Under the pieces are notes generated by a model. That model was given only the letters and a program-made list of their open reading frames with translations. It ran no database searches and was not told the origin of the DNA. This document shows, one piece after another, positions 1 through 9,387 of a stretch of DNA of 13,534 bases. Location of the stretch: the NCBI GenBank assembly GCA_035296085.1, contig DATHBP010000183.1:1-13534 (forward strand), given 5' to 3'. Source of the stretch: DATHBP01 sp035296085 (lineage in GTDB: Bacteria > Actinomycetota > Actinomycetes > Propionibacteriales > Nocardioidaceae). Each line of letters opens with the position of its first letter. The first letter of the stretch is position 1. A program made the position numbers and the translations under genes.

Positions 1-563
1 CCCTGGCAGGCCGGGCACACCTTGGGCACCGTGCCGGTACGTGCGCCGGTGCCCGAGCAGGCCGAACACGGCGCGTCGCTGGTCATGCGTAGTGGGACGG
101 TCACCCCGTCGACGGCCTGGCCGAAGCTGATGGATGCTTCGGTCTCGACGTCCGCCCCGCGTCGGGGCTGCACCGTCGTGCGAGTGCGGCTCCCGCCGGT
201 GAAGATCCCACCGAGGATGTCGCCCAAGCCACCGCCGCCACTGCCCCCCTGGCCGAACAAGTCGCCGAGGTCGAACGTGGTGCCACCGGTGGGCGTGCCA
301 CCGCGCGGGAATCGGAAGCTCCCGCCGCCGAACAGCGAACGCTGCTCGTCGTACTCCTTGCGGCGTTTGGGGTCTGACAGCACGGAGTACGCCTCGGAGA
401 TCGTCTTGAACCGTTCTTCTGCCTTCGGGTCGCCGGAGTTGGAGTCGGGGTGGTTGGTGCGGGCCAGCTTGCGGTAGGCCTTCTTGATCTCCTCTGCCGA
501 CGCCTCTTTGGAGACCCCGAGCGCCTTGTAGAAGTCCTTCTCCAGCCAGTCGGCGTTGCTCAC
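1..563 (-). CDS. dnaJ: Chaperone DnaJ (Hsp40), C-terminus cut by window edge
   Basis: DnaJ is the cytoplasmic co-chaperone that delivers unfolded clients to DnaK and stimulates its ATPase. 187 residues are visible. The J domain is at about 8-75 with the HPD motif at H38-P39-D40. A Gly/Phe-rich region follows at about 78-125 (repeated GG, LFG and DLFG motifs). The first zinc-finger cysteines are C166/C169 (CSACSGTG) and C183/C186 (CPAC). The protein runs off the window inside the zinc domain, so the client-binding beta domains are not seen. The start is GTG at 563, giving MSNADWLEKDFY, preceded by a strong GGAGGT (570-575) with a 6-base spacer. It lies 19 bases after grpE, so it is the third gene of the operon. 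The N-terminal sequence is typical of the longer actinobacterial DnaJ type. hspR is often the next gene in such operons, but that would lie outside the window. Confidence 0.96.
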   Translation of the reverse strand, partial: MSNADWLEKDFYKALGVSKEASAEEIKKAYRKLARTNHPDSNSGDPKAEERFKTISEAYSVLSDPKRRKEYDEQRSLFGGGSFRFPRGGTPTGGTTFDLGDLFGQGGSGGGGLGDILGGIFTGGSRTRTTVQPRRGADVETEASISFGQAVDGVTVPLRMTSDAPCSACSGTGARTGTVPKVCPACQ

Positions 564-582
564 TGCCCCACCTCCCCTCGGC

Positions 583-1382
583 TCAGCTCGCCTCGGACGG
601 CGTAGGCATATCCGCGTCCTCAGGTACTGAGGAGTCCGCCGGGTCGAAGGCCTCGACGGGCGCATCATCTGCTGCGTACGGCTCGGCTGCGTCCGGGTAC
701 GGCTCGGCTGCGTCCGGCTGTGCTCCGTCGCGATCCGGGCCAGCCGGTCCCTGGCTGGCCGGTTCGGCCGGGTCGACGACCGCGACCCTGGCCGGACGGA
801 TGACCCGCTCACCGAGACGAAATCCGGCTTGCAGGACGGCCTGACACGTCGGTCCGCTGACGTCGTCGGAGTAGCCGTGCATGAGCGCCTCGTGGATACG
901 CGGATCGAACGGGTCGCCCGGTTCACCGAACTGCTCGAGCCCGAGAGCTTCAAGCGTCCGCTCGAATGAGTCGGCGACGGCCTTGAACCCGCCATCGAGC
1001 TCGCCGTGTTCGCGCGCGCGGGCGATGTCGTCGAGCACGGGCAGGAGCGCGCCGAGCACGCCGGCCAGCGCGGTATCCCGTACGGCCGCGCGGTCACGGT
1101 CGACGCGCCGCTTGTAGTTGACGTACTCCGCCTGCAGGCGTTGGACGTCACCCGTGCGCTCCGCGAGCATCGACTCGAGCTCCGCCACCCGGCCCGCTAC
1201 GCCGGCCTCTGCGCCCGGCACCCCTTCCGGAGGGGGAATCAGGTCGGCCGGGTCGGCGGTGCTGGCCGGGGGAGCCGCAGCTGGCTGCGGCTCCCGCACG
1301 GCACCGGTCACGGGGTCTATGCGGCGCCGATCTCGCACGACAGGCTTCTCCTCCGGATCGTGATCCTCCGGCCGGGACGGCG

Positions 1383-1386
<4 letters not shown>
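583..1386 (-). CDS. grpE: Nucleotide exchange factor GrpE
   Basis: GrpE releases ADP from DnaK and so resets the chaperone cycle. The product has 267 residues, longer than the roughly 200 of E. coli GrpE because both ends are extended. A Pro/Ala-rich disordered leader (about 1-60) precedes the coiled-coil dimerisation helix (about 64-105, with the YVNYKRRVDRDR segment). The four-helix and beta-wing region carries the signature FDPRIHEALMHGYSD through GERVIRPARVAV (about 160-203). The tail (about 205-267) is acidic and low in complexity and contains a 7-residue tandem repeat, AEPYPDA twice. The start is GTG at 1386. It overlaps the dnaK stop as GTGA, which points to translational coupling. The core is unambiguous. 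Only the tail is likely to vary between strains. Confidence 0.96.
676..717. repeat. Perfect 21-bp tandem duplication inside the grpE tail
   Basis: Two adjacent identical 21-base units (676-696 and 697-717) keep the reading frame and encode AEPYPDA twice in the acidic C-terminal tail of GrpE. The absence of silent differences between the copies suggests a recent duplication or slippage event. Confidence 0.9.
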
Positions 1387-3248
<1,862 letters not shown>

Positions 3249-3264
3249 GGGGGTAACCTCCGTT

Positions 3265-3285
3265 GTTGAGTCTCAGTGACTCAAG
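3265..3285. promoter_or_regulatory. HAIR operator (HspR-binding inverted repeat) of dnaK
   Basis: GTTGAGT, 7 bases, ACTCAAG. The HAIR consensus known from Streptomyces is CTTGAGT-N7-ACTCAAG, so 13 of the 14 arm positions match and the spacer is exactly right. It sits 17 bases before the dnaK ATG and overlaps the last two bases of the predicted -10 box and the likely transcription start. This placement suits repression. It implies that the host encodes the MerR-family repressor HspR. Confidence 0.92.
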
Positions 3286-3312
3286 TATGCCGCCAGCAAG
3301 TCCCCGGCGCAA
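3284..3312 (-). promoter_or_regulatory. Predicted vegetative promoter of dnaK operon
   Basis: On the minus strand there is a -35 TTGCGC (3307-3312), a 17-base spacer and a -10 CATACT (3284-3289). The spacing is ideal for a principal sigma factor. The expected start, about 7 bases beyond the -10, falls inside the HAIR element. Hexamer matches are moderate, but spacing and position make this the best candidate. Confidence 0.65.
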
Positions 3313-3381
3313 GTTAGTTGAGCCCGTTGCGCGCATGCTGAGAGCGGGTGCGGCGTCGCTGGCTCGCGCCGCGTCCTGATC

Positions 3382-3410
3382 TTGACATTGCGCGAGTGTG
3401 TCGGCACGCT
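3382..3410 (+). promoter_or_regulatory. Candidate promoter of first sulfatase gene
   Basis: A perfect -35 hexamer TTGACA (3382-3387) is followed after 17 bases by a poor -10, CACGCT (3405-3410), which keeps only the conserved A and final T. It would give a leader of about 65 bases before the ATG at 3482. The rest of the 3249-3481 divergent region holds no gene I can support. Confidence 0.4.
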
Positions 3411-3481
3411 GGCATGTTGCCCGTGATGCTCGCCCTAGCACTGCACGCCAGGCAAGGCAGGCGTCGCAGGGGACGGATCCC

Positions 3482-4978
3482 ATGAAGCGCGCTCCGATCA
3501 GCTCTCTGCTGGCCGCCGTGGTCGGGCTGGCGGCCCTGGCGGCGCCAGCGCTAGCCGCGCCGACCCCGCCGCAGGCGGCCGCGAGCACCAACCGGCCAAA
3601 CGTCGTCTTGTTCCTCGTCGACGACGCAACCGTCGAAGACATCGAGTACATGCCCAGGGTTCAGGCGTTGCTGGCCGACCGCGGGACGACGTTCACCCGG
3701 ACTTACTCGCCGTTTCCGATCTGCTGCCCGGCCCGGGCGACGATCCTCACCGGACGCTATCCGCACAACCACCGGGTCTTGGACAACGTCGCCCCTCTGG
3801 GCGGGTTCACCCAGTTCCAGGACGCAGACACGCTCAGCACCTACCTGACGCGGCACTATGCGACCGCATATATCGGGAAGTACCTCAACGACTACGACAA
3901 CCAGCGCTACGTTCCGCCCGGATGGGACACGTTCAAGGCAGCGACCGACCCCTCCACCTACAACTACGTCAACCAGACCATGAATATCAACGGCCGGTTG
4001 AGGAGCTTCTCCGACACCTACACGACCACCCTGTACGCACGCCAGGCCCGGTCGTTCATCCGGTCCACGGCCACCTCCCCCTACTTCGTGTACCTCTCGT
4101 GGGTCGCACCGCACACCGGCACTCCGCACGAGTCAGCGTCGGACCCGCTCTCGCCCTACGTTGCGCCGAGGTACCAGGACACCTACACCGGTCCGCTTCG
4201 ACCGCGGGACCCGTCGTTCAACGAGGCCGACGTCTCCGACAAGCCGGCAGTCATCCAGCGGCGCTCGCTGCTCACCGAGGCCCAGATCGCCGCCATCAGC
4301 GAGAAGCTCGCGCAACGGCGTGAGTCGCTGCGCTCGGTCGACGACGAGGTGGCCCGGACAGTTCGGCGCATCGCCGAGCTCGGCCAGCTCGACAACACCT
4401 ACTTCATCTTCACGTCGGACAACGGTCAGATGCAGGGCCAGCACCGTCTCGGCAACGGAAAGTCCGTCTCCTACGAGCCCTCGGCGCGGGTCCCGCTGAT
4501 CATCCGCGGACCCGGGGTCCCCCGCGGAGCCGACTACGCCGGCGTCACCGGGCTCCAGGACCTGACCCCGACGATCCTCGACATGACGAACACACCGGCC
4601 GATGTGGCGGGACCCATCGACGGCGTGTCCGTGCTGAGACTGCTGAACGGCTCCCTCGCCACCGACCGTCCGCAGCTGATCGAGAGGACGAACAGCTCAC
4701 GTCTCTCCGACGCCCAGATCGCCCGGGGACTCGAGCCGTCACCGGCCCAGGCGGCCGCACTGACAAGCGTCTCCTGGGTCTACCGCGGCCTGGTGACACC
4801 GGACAACTGGAAGTACGTCCGCTACTTGGCGACCGGCGAGATCGAGATGTATGACCTCGACACCGACCCCTACGAGCTCGAGAACCTTGCTGGCAAGCCG
4901 CAATACGCCGACCGCCAGAGCGAGCTCGCTGCATTGCTCAAGAGCTATCAGTTCTGCTCAGGCCTCGCTTGCCGCTGA
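3482..4978 (+). CDS. Secreted type I sulfatase, GNS-like (copy 1)
   Basis: A type I sulfatase hydrolyses sulfate esters using a Ca-bound formylglycine made from cysteine by a separate enzyme. The 498-residue precursor starts with a signal peptide (MKRAP, hydrophobic 8-21, probable cut ALA|AP after A25). Active-site elements are D47-D48, C81-C82-P83-A84-R85 (CxPxR, with C81 as the formylglycine precursor), GKYLN (132-136), H211 in APH, D313-N314 in TSDNG, and K327. The SVDDEV, YNY and NING blocks and ILTG-YPHNHRV resemble human and bacterial N-acetylglucosamine-6-sulfatase. The true substrate is unknown. The C-terminus ends CSGLACR, a possible disulfide pair. I chose the ATG at 3482 because AGGGGA (3468-3473) and the signal peptide follow from it. 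An upstream in-frame GTG at 3398 would bury the signal peptide. A close paralogue follows 108 bases downstream. Confidence 0.9.
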   Translation: MKRAPISSLLAAVVGLAALAAPALAAPTPPQAAASTNRPNVVLFLVDDATVEDIEYMPRVQALLADRGTTFTRTYSPFPICCPARATILTGRYPHNHRVLDNVAPLGGFTQFQDADTLSTYLTRHYATAYIGKYLNDYDNQRYVPPGWDTFKAATDPSTYNYVNQTMNINGRLRSFSDTYTTTLYARQARSFIRSTATSPYFVYLSWVAPHTGTPHESASDPLSPYVAPRYQDTYTGPLRPRDPSFNEADVSDKPAVIQRRSLLTEAQIAAISEKLAQRRESLRSVDDEVARTVRRIAELGQLDNTYFIFTSDNGQMQGQHRLGNGKSVSYEPSARVPLIIRGPGVPRGADYAGVTGLQDLTPTILDMTNTPADVAGPIDGVSVLRLLNGSLATDRPQLIERTNSSRLSDAQIARGLEPSPAQAAALTSVSWVYRGLVTPDNWKYVRYLATGEIEMYDLDTDPYELENLAGKPQYADRQSELAALLKSYQFCSGLACR

Positions 4979-5086
4979 GCGATCGGCCAGCGACGACGCG
5001 CGCGTAGAGGCAGCTACGTTTGACCTGACCGCCTGGACTCAGCCGCCCGCCGCGCGGCGTCGCCCCGTCGCCCGAGGGATGGTTCC

Positions 5087-6574
5087 GTGAAGCGCGTGCT
5101 CCTGCTAGCGGGTGCAGTAGCCGCTCTTGCGTTAGCCGTTTCCAGCTCCTCCGTCGGGCGGCCCTATGCCGGCGTCCAGGACCGCCCCAATGTCGTGCTC
5201 TTCGTCCTCGACGACGCGACGGTGGAAGACGTCGAGTACATGCCGAACGTCCAGAGACTGCTCGTCGACCGCGGCACCACGTTCACCCGGACCTACTCGC
5301 CCTTCCCGGTCTGCTGCCCGGCGAGAGCGACGATCCTCACCGGGCTCTATCCGCACAACCACCGCGTGCTGGACAACGTCGCGCCGCTGGGAGGCTTCTC
5401 GAAGTTCCGTGACACCAGGACCGTCGCCACCTATCTGGACGACGACTACGCGACGGCGCTGATCGGGAAGTACCTCAACGACTACGACGACGTGCGCTAT
5501 GTCCCCCCGGGGTGGGACCTGTTCGCCGCGCCCAGCGACGCCACGGCCTACAACTATCTGAACCAGACCTTGAACATCAACGGCGATGTGGTGAGCGTTC
5601 GAGACACCTACATGACCGGCTTCTACGGCCGGGAGGCTCGTGCATTTCTCGACGCGTCGGCGCCTACGTCGTTCCTGTTGTATCTGGCGTGGGTCGCACC
5701 GCACAAAGGAAGCCCGCACGAGTACGCCACCGACCCTGCGGCGTCGCCCTATGTGGCACCCAAGTACCAGGACACCTACACCGGTCCGCTGCGGCCGGAG
5801 GACGCGTCCTACAACGAGGCCGACGTGTCCGACAAGCCGGCCGGCGTGCGGCAGCTGCCCCGGTTGACGGCCGCGCAGATCCGCCTTCAGCAGGAGAAGC
5901 TGGCACAGCGACGTGAAGCGCTCCGTTCGGTCGACGACGAGGTCGCCCGGATAGTCCAGCGCGTTCACCGCGCCGGCGAGCTGCAGGACACGTTCTTCAT
6001 CTTCACGAGTGACAACGGACAGATGCAGGGACAGCACCGGGTGCCGTTCGGCAAGTCGGTCGTGTACGAACCATCCTCGCGGGTGCCGTTGGTGATTCGC
6101 GGACCGGGATTTCCTGCCGGGTCCTCGTATGACGGTGTCACCGGCCTCCAGGACCTGACGCCCACGATCCTGGACATGACGAACCGGCGGGTGCCGGGAG
6201 CCGCCCGGCTCTTCGATGGGGTCTCCCTGTCACGGCTGGTCAACGGCACCCTCGAGACCCGACGTCCGCAGCTGATCGAGCGCGCGGTCAGCGCCTCGCT
6301 GTCGGATCTCGAGATCGCCGACGGCCAGGAACCGTCGGCGGCGCAGGCCGATCGGCTCCGATCTGGTGACTGGCTCAGCCGTGCATTGGTGTCGGCGGAC
6401 AACTGGAAGTACGTCCACTACGTGCAAACCGGCGAGATTGAGATGTACGACCTGGACTCAGATCCCGACGAGCTGCAAAACCTGGCCGGCAACCCGCGGT
6501 TCGGTGAGCGGCAAGGGCACCTCGGGCGGTTGCTTGCGAAGTACCAGTCCTGCGACGGGTTGGGTTGTCGCTGA
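5087..6574 (+). CDS. Secreted type I sulfatase, GNS-like (copy 2, tandem paralogue)
   Basis: Same family and probable role as the gene before it. It has 495 residues, with active-site residues D42-D43, C76-C77-P78-A79-R80 (C76 as formylglycine precursor), GKYLN (127-131), H206 in APH, D309-N310 in TSDNG and K323. In the N-terminal catalytic block (73 residues from RPNVVLF to PLGGF) I count 64 identities with copy 1. The N-terminus (MKRVLLLAGAVAALALAV) is a signal or membrane-anchor segment with a less obvious cleavage site than in copy 1. The C-terminus ends CDGLGCR, keeping the paired cysteines. The start is GTG at 5087, with GAGGGA at 5074-5079. A nearby ATG at 5079 hits a stop after three codons. 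No convincing promoter lies in the 108-base gap, so it may be co-transcribed with copy 1. It ends 6 bases from convergent ykoC. Confidence 0.9.
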   Translation: MKRVLLLAGAVAALALAVSSSSVGRPYAGVQDRPNVVLFVLDDATVEDVEYMPNVQRLLVDRGTTFTRTYSPFPVCCPARATILTGLYPHNHRVLDNVAPLGGFSKFRDTRTVATYLDDDYATALIGKYLNDYDDVRYVPPGWDLFAAPSDATAYNYLNQTLNINGDVVSVRDTYMTGFYGREARAFLDASAPTSFLLYLAWVAPHKGSPHEYATDPAASPYVAPKYQDTYTGPLRPEDASYNEADVSDKPAGVRQLPRLTAAQIRLQQEKLAQRREALRSVDDEVARIVQRVHRAGELQDTFFIFTSDNGQMQGQHRVPFGKSVVYEPSSRVPLVIRGPGFPAGSSYDGVTGLQDLTPTILDMTNRRVPGAARLFDGVSLSRLVNGTLETRRPQLIERAVSASLSDLEIADGQEPSAAQADRLRSGDWLSRALVSADNWKYVHYVQTGEIEMYDLDSDPDELQNLAGNPRFGERQGHLGRLLAKYQSCDGLGCR

Positions 6575-6580
6575 CGAGCA

Positions 6581-7270
6581 CTACGCAAGGTAGGGCACCG
6601 CCGCCAGCACGGCCGAGCAGATCAGGACCGCGGAGTCCAGCCGGCTCCAAATGGCCGGCTCGGCCTGCGTTCGCCCCTGAGCCGTCGCGAAGCCGCGCGC
6701 GTCCATCGCCACAGAGATCCGGCTGGCGTTACGCAGAGCCGCTACCAGCAGGCCAAACGTCTGGAGTCTCAGGTCTCGAACCCGCGCGAACGGCGACCCT
6801 CCGGCGCCGAGACCACGGGCCCGGCGGCTGGTCGCCAGCTGCGCCCAGACCGCGCCGAGCTGCTCGAAGCGTTGCAGGCTGGCGGCCACCGCAGTGACCG
6901 GGCGCGCCGGCAGGTGCAGCTGCTGGATCAGGTAGTCGCCGAGCCGAGCGGGATCCACCAGCGGCGCGACCATGGCCCCCGGCAGCGCCAGCACCAGGAT
7001 CCGCAGTCCCGCGATGGCCGCCAGCTCGGCGTCGTGCCCGCCGAGCAGCCAGGTGGAGAACGCGACCGATGCTGCTGCGAGACCGGGACCGAGGTAGCGC
7101 CAGCCGTTGCGACCGAGCCCCGGGACCCCGGCGAAACCGAGGACGACGATCACGGCGACCGAGATCAGGCCGGTGCGCACATCGCGTACGCCGGCGGAGG
7201 CGGCGATAGCCAAGAGGCCGATGGCAACAAGCACGAGCGGGTTGGTCCGGCCGAGAACACGCAGACTCAT
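6581..7270 (-). CDS. ykoC: ECF transporter T component, YkoC-like (EcfT family)
   Basis: This is the integral-membrane T component, which couples ATP hydrolysis by the YkoD ATPase to the substrate-binding YkoE subunit. The 229 residues have hydrophobic membrane segments at about 11-28, 33-48, 62-76 and 84-102 and a C-terminal one at about 212-228. The cytoplasmic coupling region carries the two family-defining Ala-Arg-Gly motifs, SRRARGLG (ARG 151-153) and MDARGF (ARG 191-193). Start ATG at 7270 overlaps the ykoD stop as ATGA, so the two are translationally coupled. It is the last gene of the riboswitch-controlled operon. Its stop lies 6 bases from the end of the convergent sulfatase, which leaves no room for a dedicated terminator. 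The family is secure. The symbol rests on the operon context. Confidence 0.88.
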   Translation of the reverse strand: MSLRVLGRTNPLVLVAIGLLAIAASAGVRDVRTGLISVAVIVVLGFAGVPGLGRNGWRYLGPGLAAASVAFSTWLLGGHDAELAAIAGLRILVLALPGAMVAPLVDPARLGDYLIQQLHLPARPVTAVAASLQRFEQLGAVWAQLATSRRARGLGAGGSPFARVRDLRLQTFGLLVAALRNASRISVAMDARGFATAQGRTQAEPAIWSRLDSAVLICSAVLAAVPYLA

Positions 7271-8796
7271 GGCGAGGACACCAGTGTGCCGCGATCGAGG
7301 ACCTGCTCATGGTCGACGACGGCGTCGACGAGGTCGCGGTCGTGCGTCGCCACCGCTACGCCACAGCCGCCGGCCGCGAGCGCACGCAGCAAGCCCGCGA
7401 CGACTGCCCAGGTGTGGCGATCCTGACCGACCGTCGGCTCGTCGAGCAGCGCGAGCAACGGCCGGTGCGCGAGGCCCGCGAGCAGACTGAGGCGCCGCTG
7501 CTCGCCACCGGAGAGCCGGTAGGGGTTGGCATCGCGCAGGTGGTTCAGCCGGAACAGGTGCAACAGCTGCTCGGCGTCCACAACCCGGCCCAATCGTTCG
7601 GCGGTGAGCCGCACTTCGGCCACCACCCGGTTGGCGAGGAACCCGTGCTCAGGATCCTGCGGCACCCAGCCCACCCGGGAGGCGAGGTCGGCGGATCCCC
7701 AGCGATGCGGCTGCGGGTCCAACGCGCCGGCGAGCGCAGGGGCCGCCCACACGCGACCGGAGGTGGGCTCAACGAGCCCGCCGAGGGCACGCAGCAGCGT
7801 CGACTTACCCGCCCCGCTGGCACCGGTGAAGGCGGTCACAGCCGCACTCGGGACCATCCCCTCGACTCCGCGCAGCGCTACGTGCGCACGGCGTTCGCGG
7901 AGCCCCCGCGAACGCAGCCTGACCGTGAGTCTTTGCGCCGACACCAGCGGCTCCCGGGCGAGTGTGCCGGTGTGGCAAGGCGGAACCGGCTCGATCGGAG
8001 CCAACTGCTCGGGAGTGGGCGGGCCAAGGCCGGGCACCCATATCCCCGCATCCGCCAGCCGGTTCGCGTGCTGCCGGAGCACCGTAGACGGCGGCCCGTC
8101 GCACTCCAGCGTGCCGTCGGCGGCGAGCACCAGCATCCGGTCGACGAACTCGAGCCATGGCTCGAGCCGGTGCTCGACGACGACCAGCGTTGCTCCGGTG
8201 GCTTCCACGACTCGCAGCACAGCGGCTCGTACAAGGGCAGCGGCATCGGCATCCAGCAGGGACGTCGGCTCGTCGAGCAGCAACAGCCCGGGCCGCAGCG
8301 CCAAGGCCCCGGCGAGCGCGAGCCGCTGCGACTCGCCGTCGGACAGCGAGCCGGTCGGGGTGTTGGCGCCGTATGGGAAACCCACCAGCTCCAGCGCCTC
8401 GGCCACCCGATGCCAGATCTCAGTGCGGGAGAGCCCGAGGTTCTCCGGGCCGAACGCGACGTCGCGTCCCACCCGGTCGGCGACGAGACCGTCCGCGGGC
8501 CGCTGCAGCAGCAGTCCCACCGGCGCCTTCCTGCCGGCAGCATCTCCCCCGCCGACTCGGACGGTTCCGGTCAGCTCACCACCATCCCCAGCGTGCAGTA
8601 CGCCGGCGGCCGCTCGCAGCAGCGTGGACTTCCCGGCTCCACTGGGACCGGCGAGCAACACCCGCTCGCCGGGCGCGATCGTGAGATCCAGGTCCCGTAC
8701 GGCCGGCCGCACGCGCCCCAGCGGGCGCCAGCCGAAGCCGCGGAACTCCAGCGTCGCGGGGAGCGACCTAGCTGCGGTCGACGTCACGTCGCTCAC
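7267..8796 (-). CDS. ykoD: ECF transporter duplicated ATPase, YkoD-like
   Basis: One 509-residue polypeptide carries both ABC ATPase domains of the ECF transporter. Domain 1: Walker A GPSGAGKST (50-58), Q98, signature LSDGESQ (151-157), Walker B LLLLDEPT (171-178), H209. Domain 2: Walker A GASGAGKST (325-333), Q380, signature LSGGEQ (428-433), Walker B and D-loop LLDEPTVGQD (450-459), H485. A linker of about 60-80 residues separates them. Domain 1 has Asp in place of the usual second-position Gly of the signature (SDGE for SGGE), while domain 2 is canonical. I chose GTG 8796 (MSDVTSTAARS). It overlaps the ykoE end by 29 bases and has no clear ribosome-binding site, so translational coupling is likely. 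A GTG at 8787 is an alternative. Longer in-frame starts reaching 9003 read inside ykoE and give a non-ABC, arginine-rich leader. Confidence 0.9.
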   Translation of the reverse strand: MSDVTSTAARSLPATLEFRGFGWRPLGRVRPAVRDLDLTIAPGERVLLAGPSGAGKSTLLRAAAGVLHAGDGGELTGTVRVGGGDAAGRKAPVGLLLQRPADGLVADRVGRDVAFGPENLGLSRTEIWHRVAEALELVGFPYGANTPTGSLSDGESQRLALAGALALRPGLLLLDEPTSLLDADAAALVRAAVLRVVEATGATLVVVEHRLEPWLEFVDRMLVLAADGTLECDGPPSTVLRQHANRLADAGIWVPGLGPPTPEQLAPIEPVPPCHTGTLAREPLVSAQRLTVRLRSRGLRERRAHVALRGVEGMVPSAAVTAFTGASGAGKSTLLRALGGLVEPTSGRVWAAPALAGALDPQPHRWGSADLASRVGWVPQDPEHGFLANRVVAEVRLTAERLGRVVDAEQLLHLFRLNHLRDANPYRLSGGEQRRLSLLAGLAHRPLLALLDEPTVGQDRHTWAVVAGLLRALAAGGCGVAVATHDRDLVDAVVDHEQVLDRGTLVSSP

Positions 8797-9379
8797 GACC
8801 GGCTGCGAACCCGTCGAGTGCGCCGGTCTCGGCGAGCGCGCGGACGAGCAGCCAGCCACCCACTCCGGCCACGAGCACGCCGGAGACGACGAAGCAGCCC
8901 AGGTAGGCCAGCTTGGACTGCAACCCCCAGAACGCGTAGTAGACGTCCCACTCGTACACCGTCTCCAGCGCCGCGGCGGCCGCACCGGCAAGTGCCGCGA
9001 CACCGAGGTTGAAGCGCCGGTAGAGGAACAGCGCCAACACCAGCTCGACGCCGAGCCCTTGCAGCAGCCCGGAGACCATCACCGACGCGCCCCATCCGTT
9101 TCCGAGCAGATACTCGATGTTCGCGGCGACGAACTCCGCGAGCAGCGCCGCACCGGGCTTGCGGACGACGAGACCGGCGACGACTCCGGCAAGCAGCCAC
9201 GGGCCGTTAAGCAGACCCTTCGCGGGGGCGTACGCGTTGAAGGCGACTTCGAGGCCGCTGTAGCCGATGGCCCAGCCCCAGTAGGCGACACCGAACGCGA
9301 CACCCAGCATCGCCGCCGTGACCAGATCGAGCGTGCGGTAGTCGAACCGCCGCGCGGCGCTCCGCGTGGAGGTGGACAT
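8768..9379 (-). CDS. ykoE: ECF S component for thiamine/HMP, YkoE-like
   Basis: This is the substrate-capturing membrane subunit of a thiamine-pathway ECF importer. It has 203 residues, almost entirely hydrophobic after a short polar N-terminus, with about six predicted membrane helices. They begin at LDLVTAAMLGVAFGVAYWGW and end at VSGVLVAGVGGWLLVRAL. The aromatic and acidic stretch ETVYEWDVYYAFWG and the AEFVAANIEYLLG segment resemble YkoE proteins as I remember them. Start ATG 9379 is preceded by GGAAG (9384-9388). An in-frame ATG at 9445 is excluded because it lies inside the TPP aptamer. The TPP riboswitch upstream and the ATPase and T-component genes downstream fix its role. Whether thiamine or its pyrimidine precursor HMP is the substrate cannot be told from the sequence. 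Confidence 0.88.
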   Translation of the reverse strand: MSTSTRSAARRFDYRTLDLVTAAMLGVAFGVAYWGWAIGYSGLEVAFNAYAPAKGLLNGPWLLAGVVAGLVVRKPGAALLAEFVAANIEYLLGNGWGASVMVSGLLQGLGVELVLALFLYRRFNLGVAALAGAAAAALETVYEWDVYYAFWGLQSKLAYLGCFVVSGVLVAGVGGWLLVRALAETGALDGFAAGRERRDVDRS

Positions 9380-9387
9380 GAAACTTC

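Noticed and set aside
3398..3481. N-terminal extension of sulfatase copy 1 from GTG 3398
   Set aside because: It would add 28 arginine-rich residues before a classical signal peptide. The ATG at 3482 has its own ribosome-binding site, and the candidate -10 overlaps the GTG region.
3249..3481. CIRCE element for HrcA control of dnaK
   Set aside because: I looked for the TTAGCACTC-N9-GAGTGCTAA pattern and found none. The HAIR repeat accounts for regulation.
5020..5059. Separate promoter or terminator between the two sulfatase genes
   Set aside because: TTGACC at 5020-5025 has no acceptable -10 at 16-18 bases. The self-complementary CGCCGCGCGGCG at 5048-5059 has no loop or T tract and is expected by chance in GC-rich DNA.
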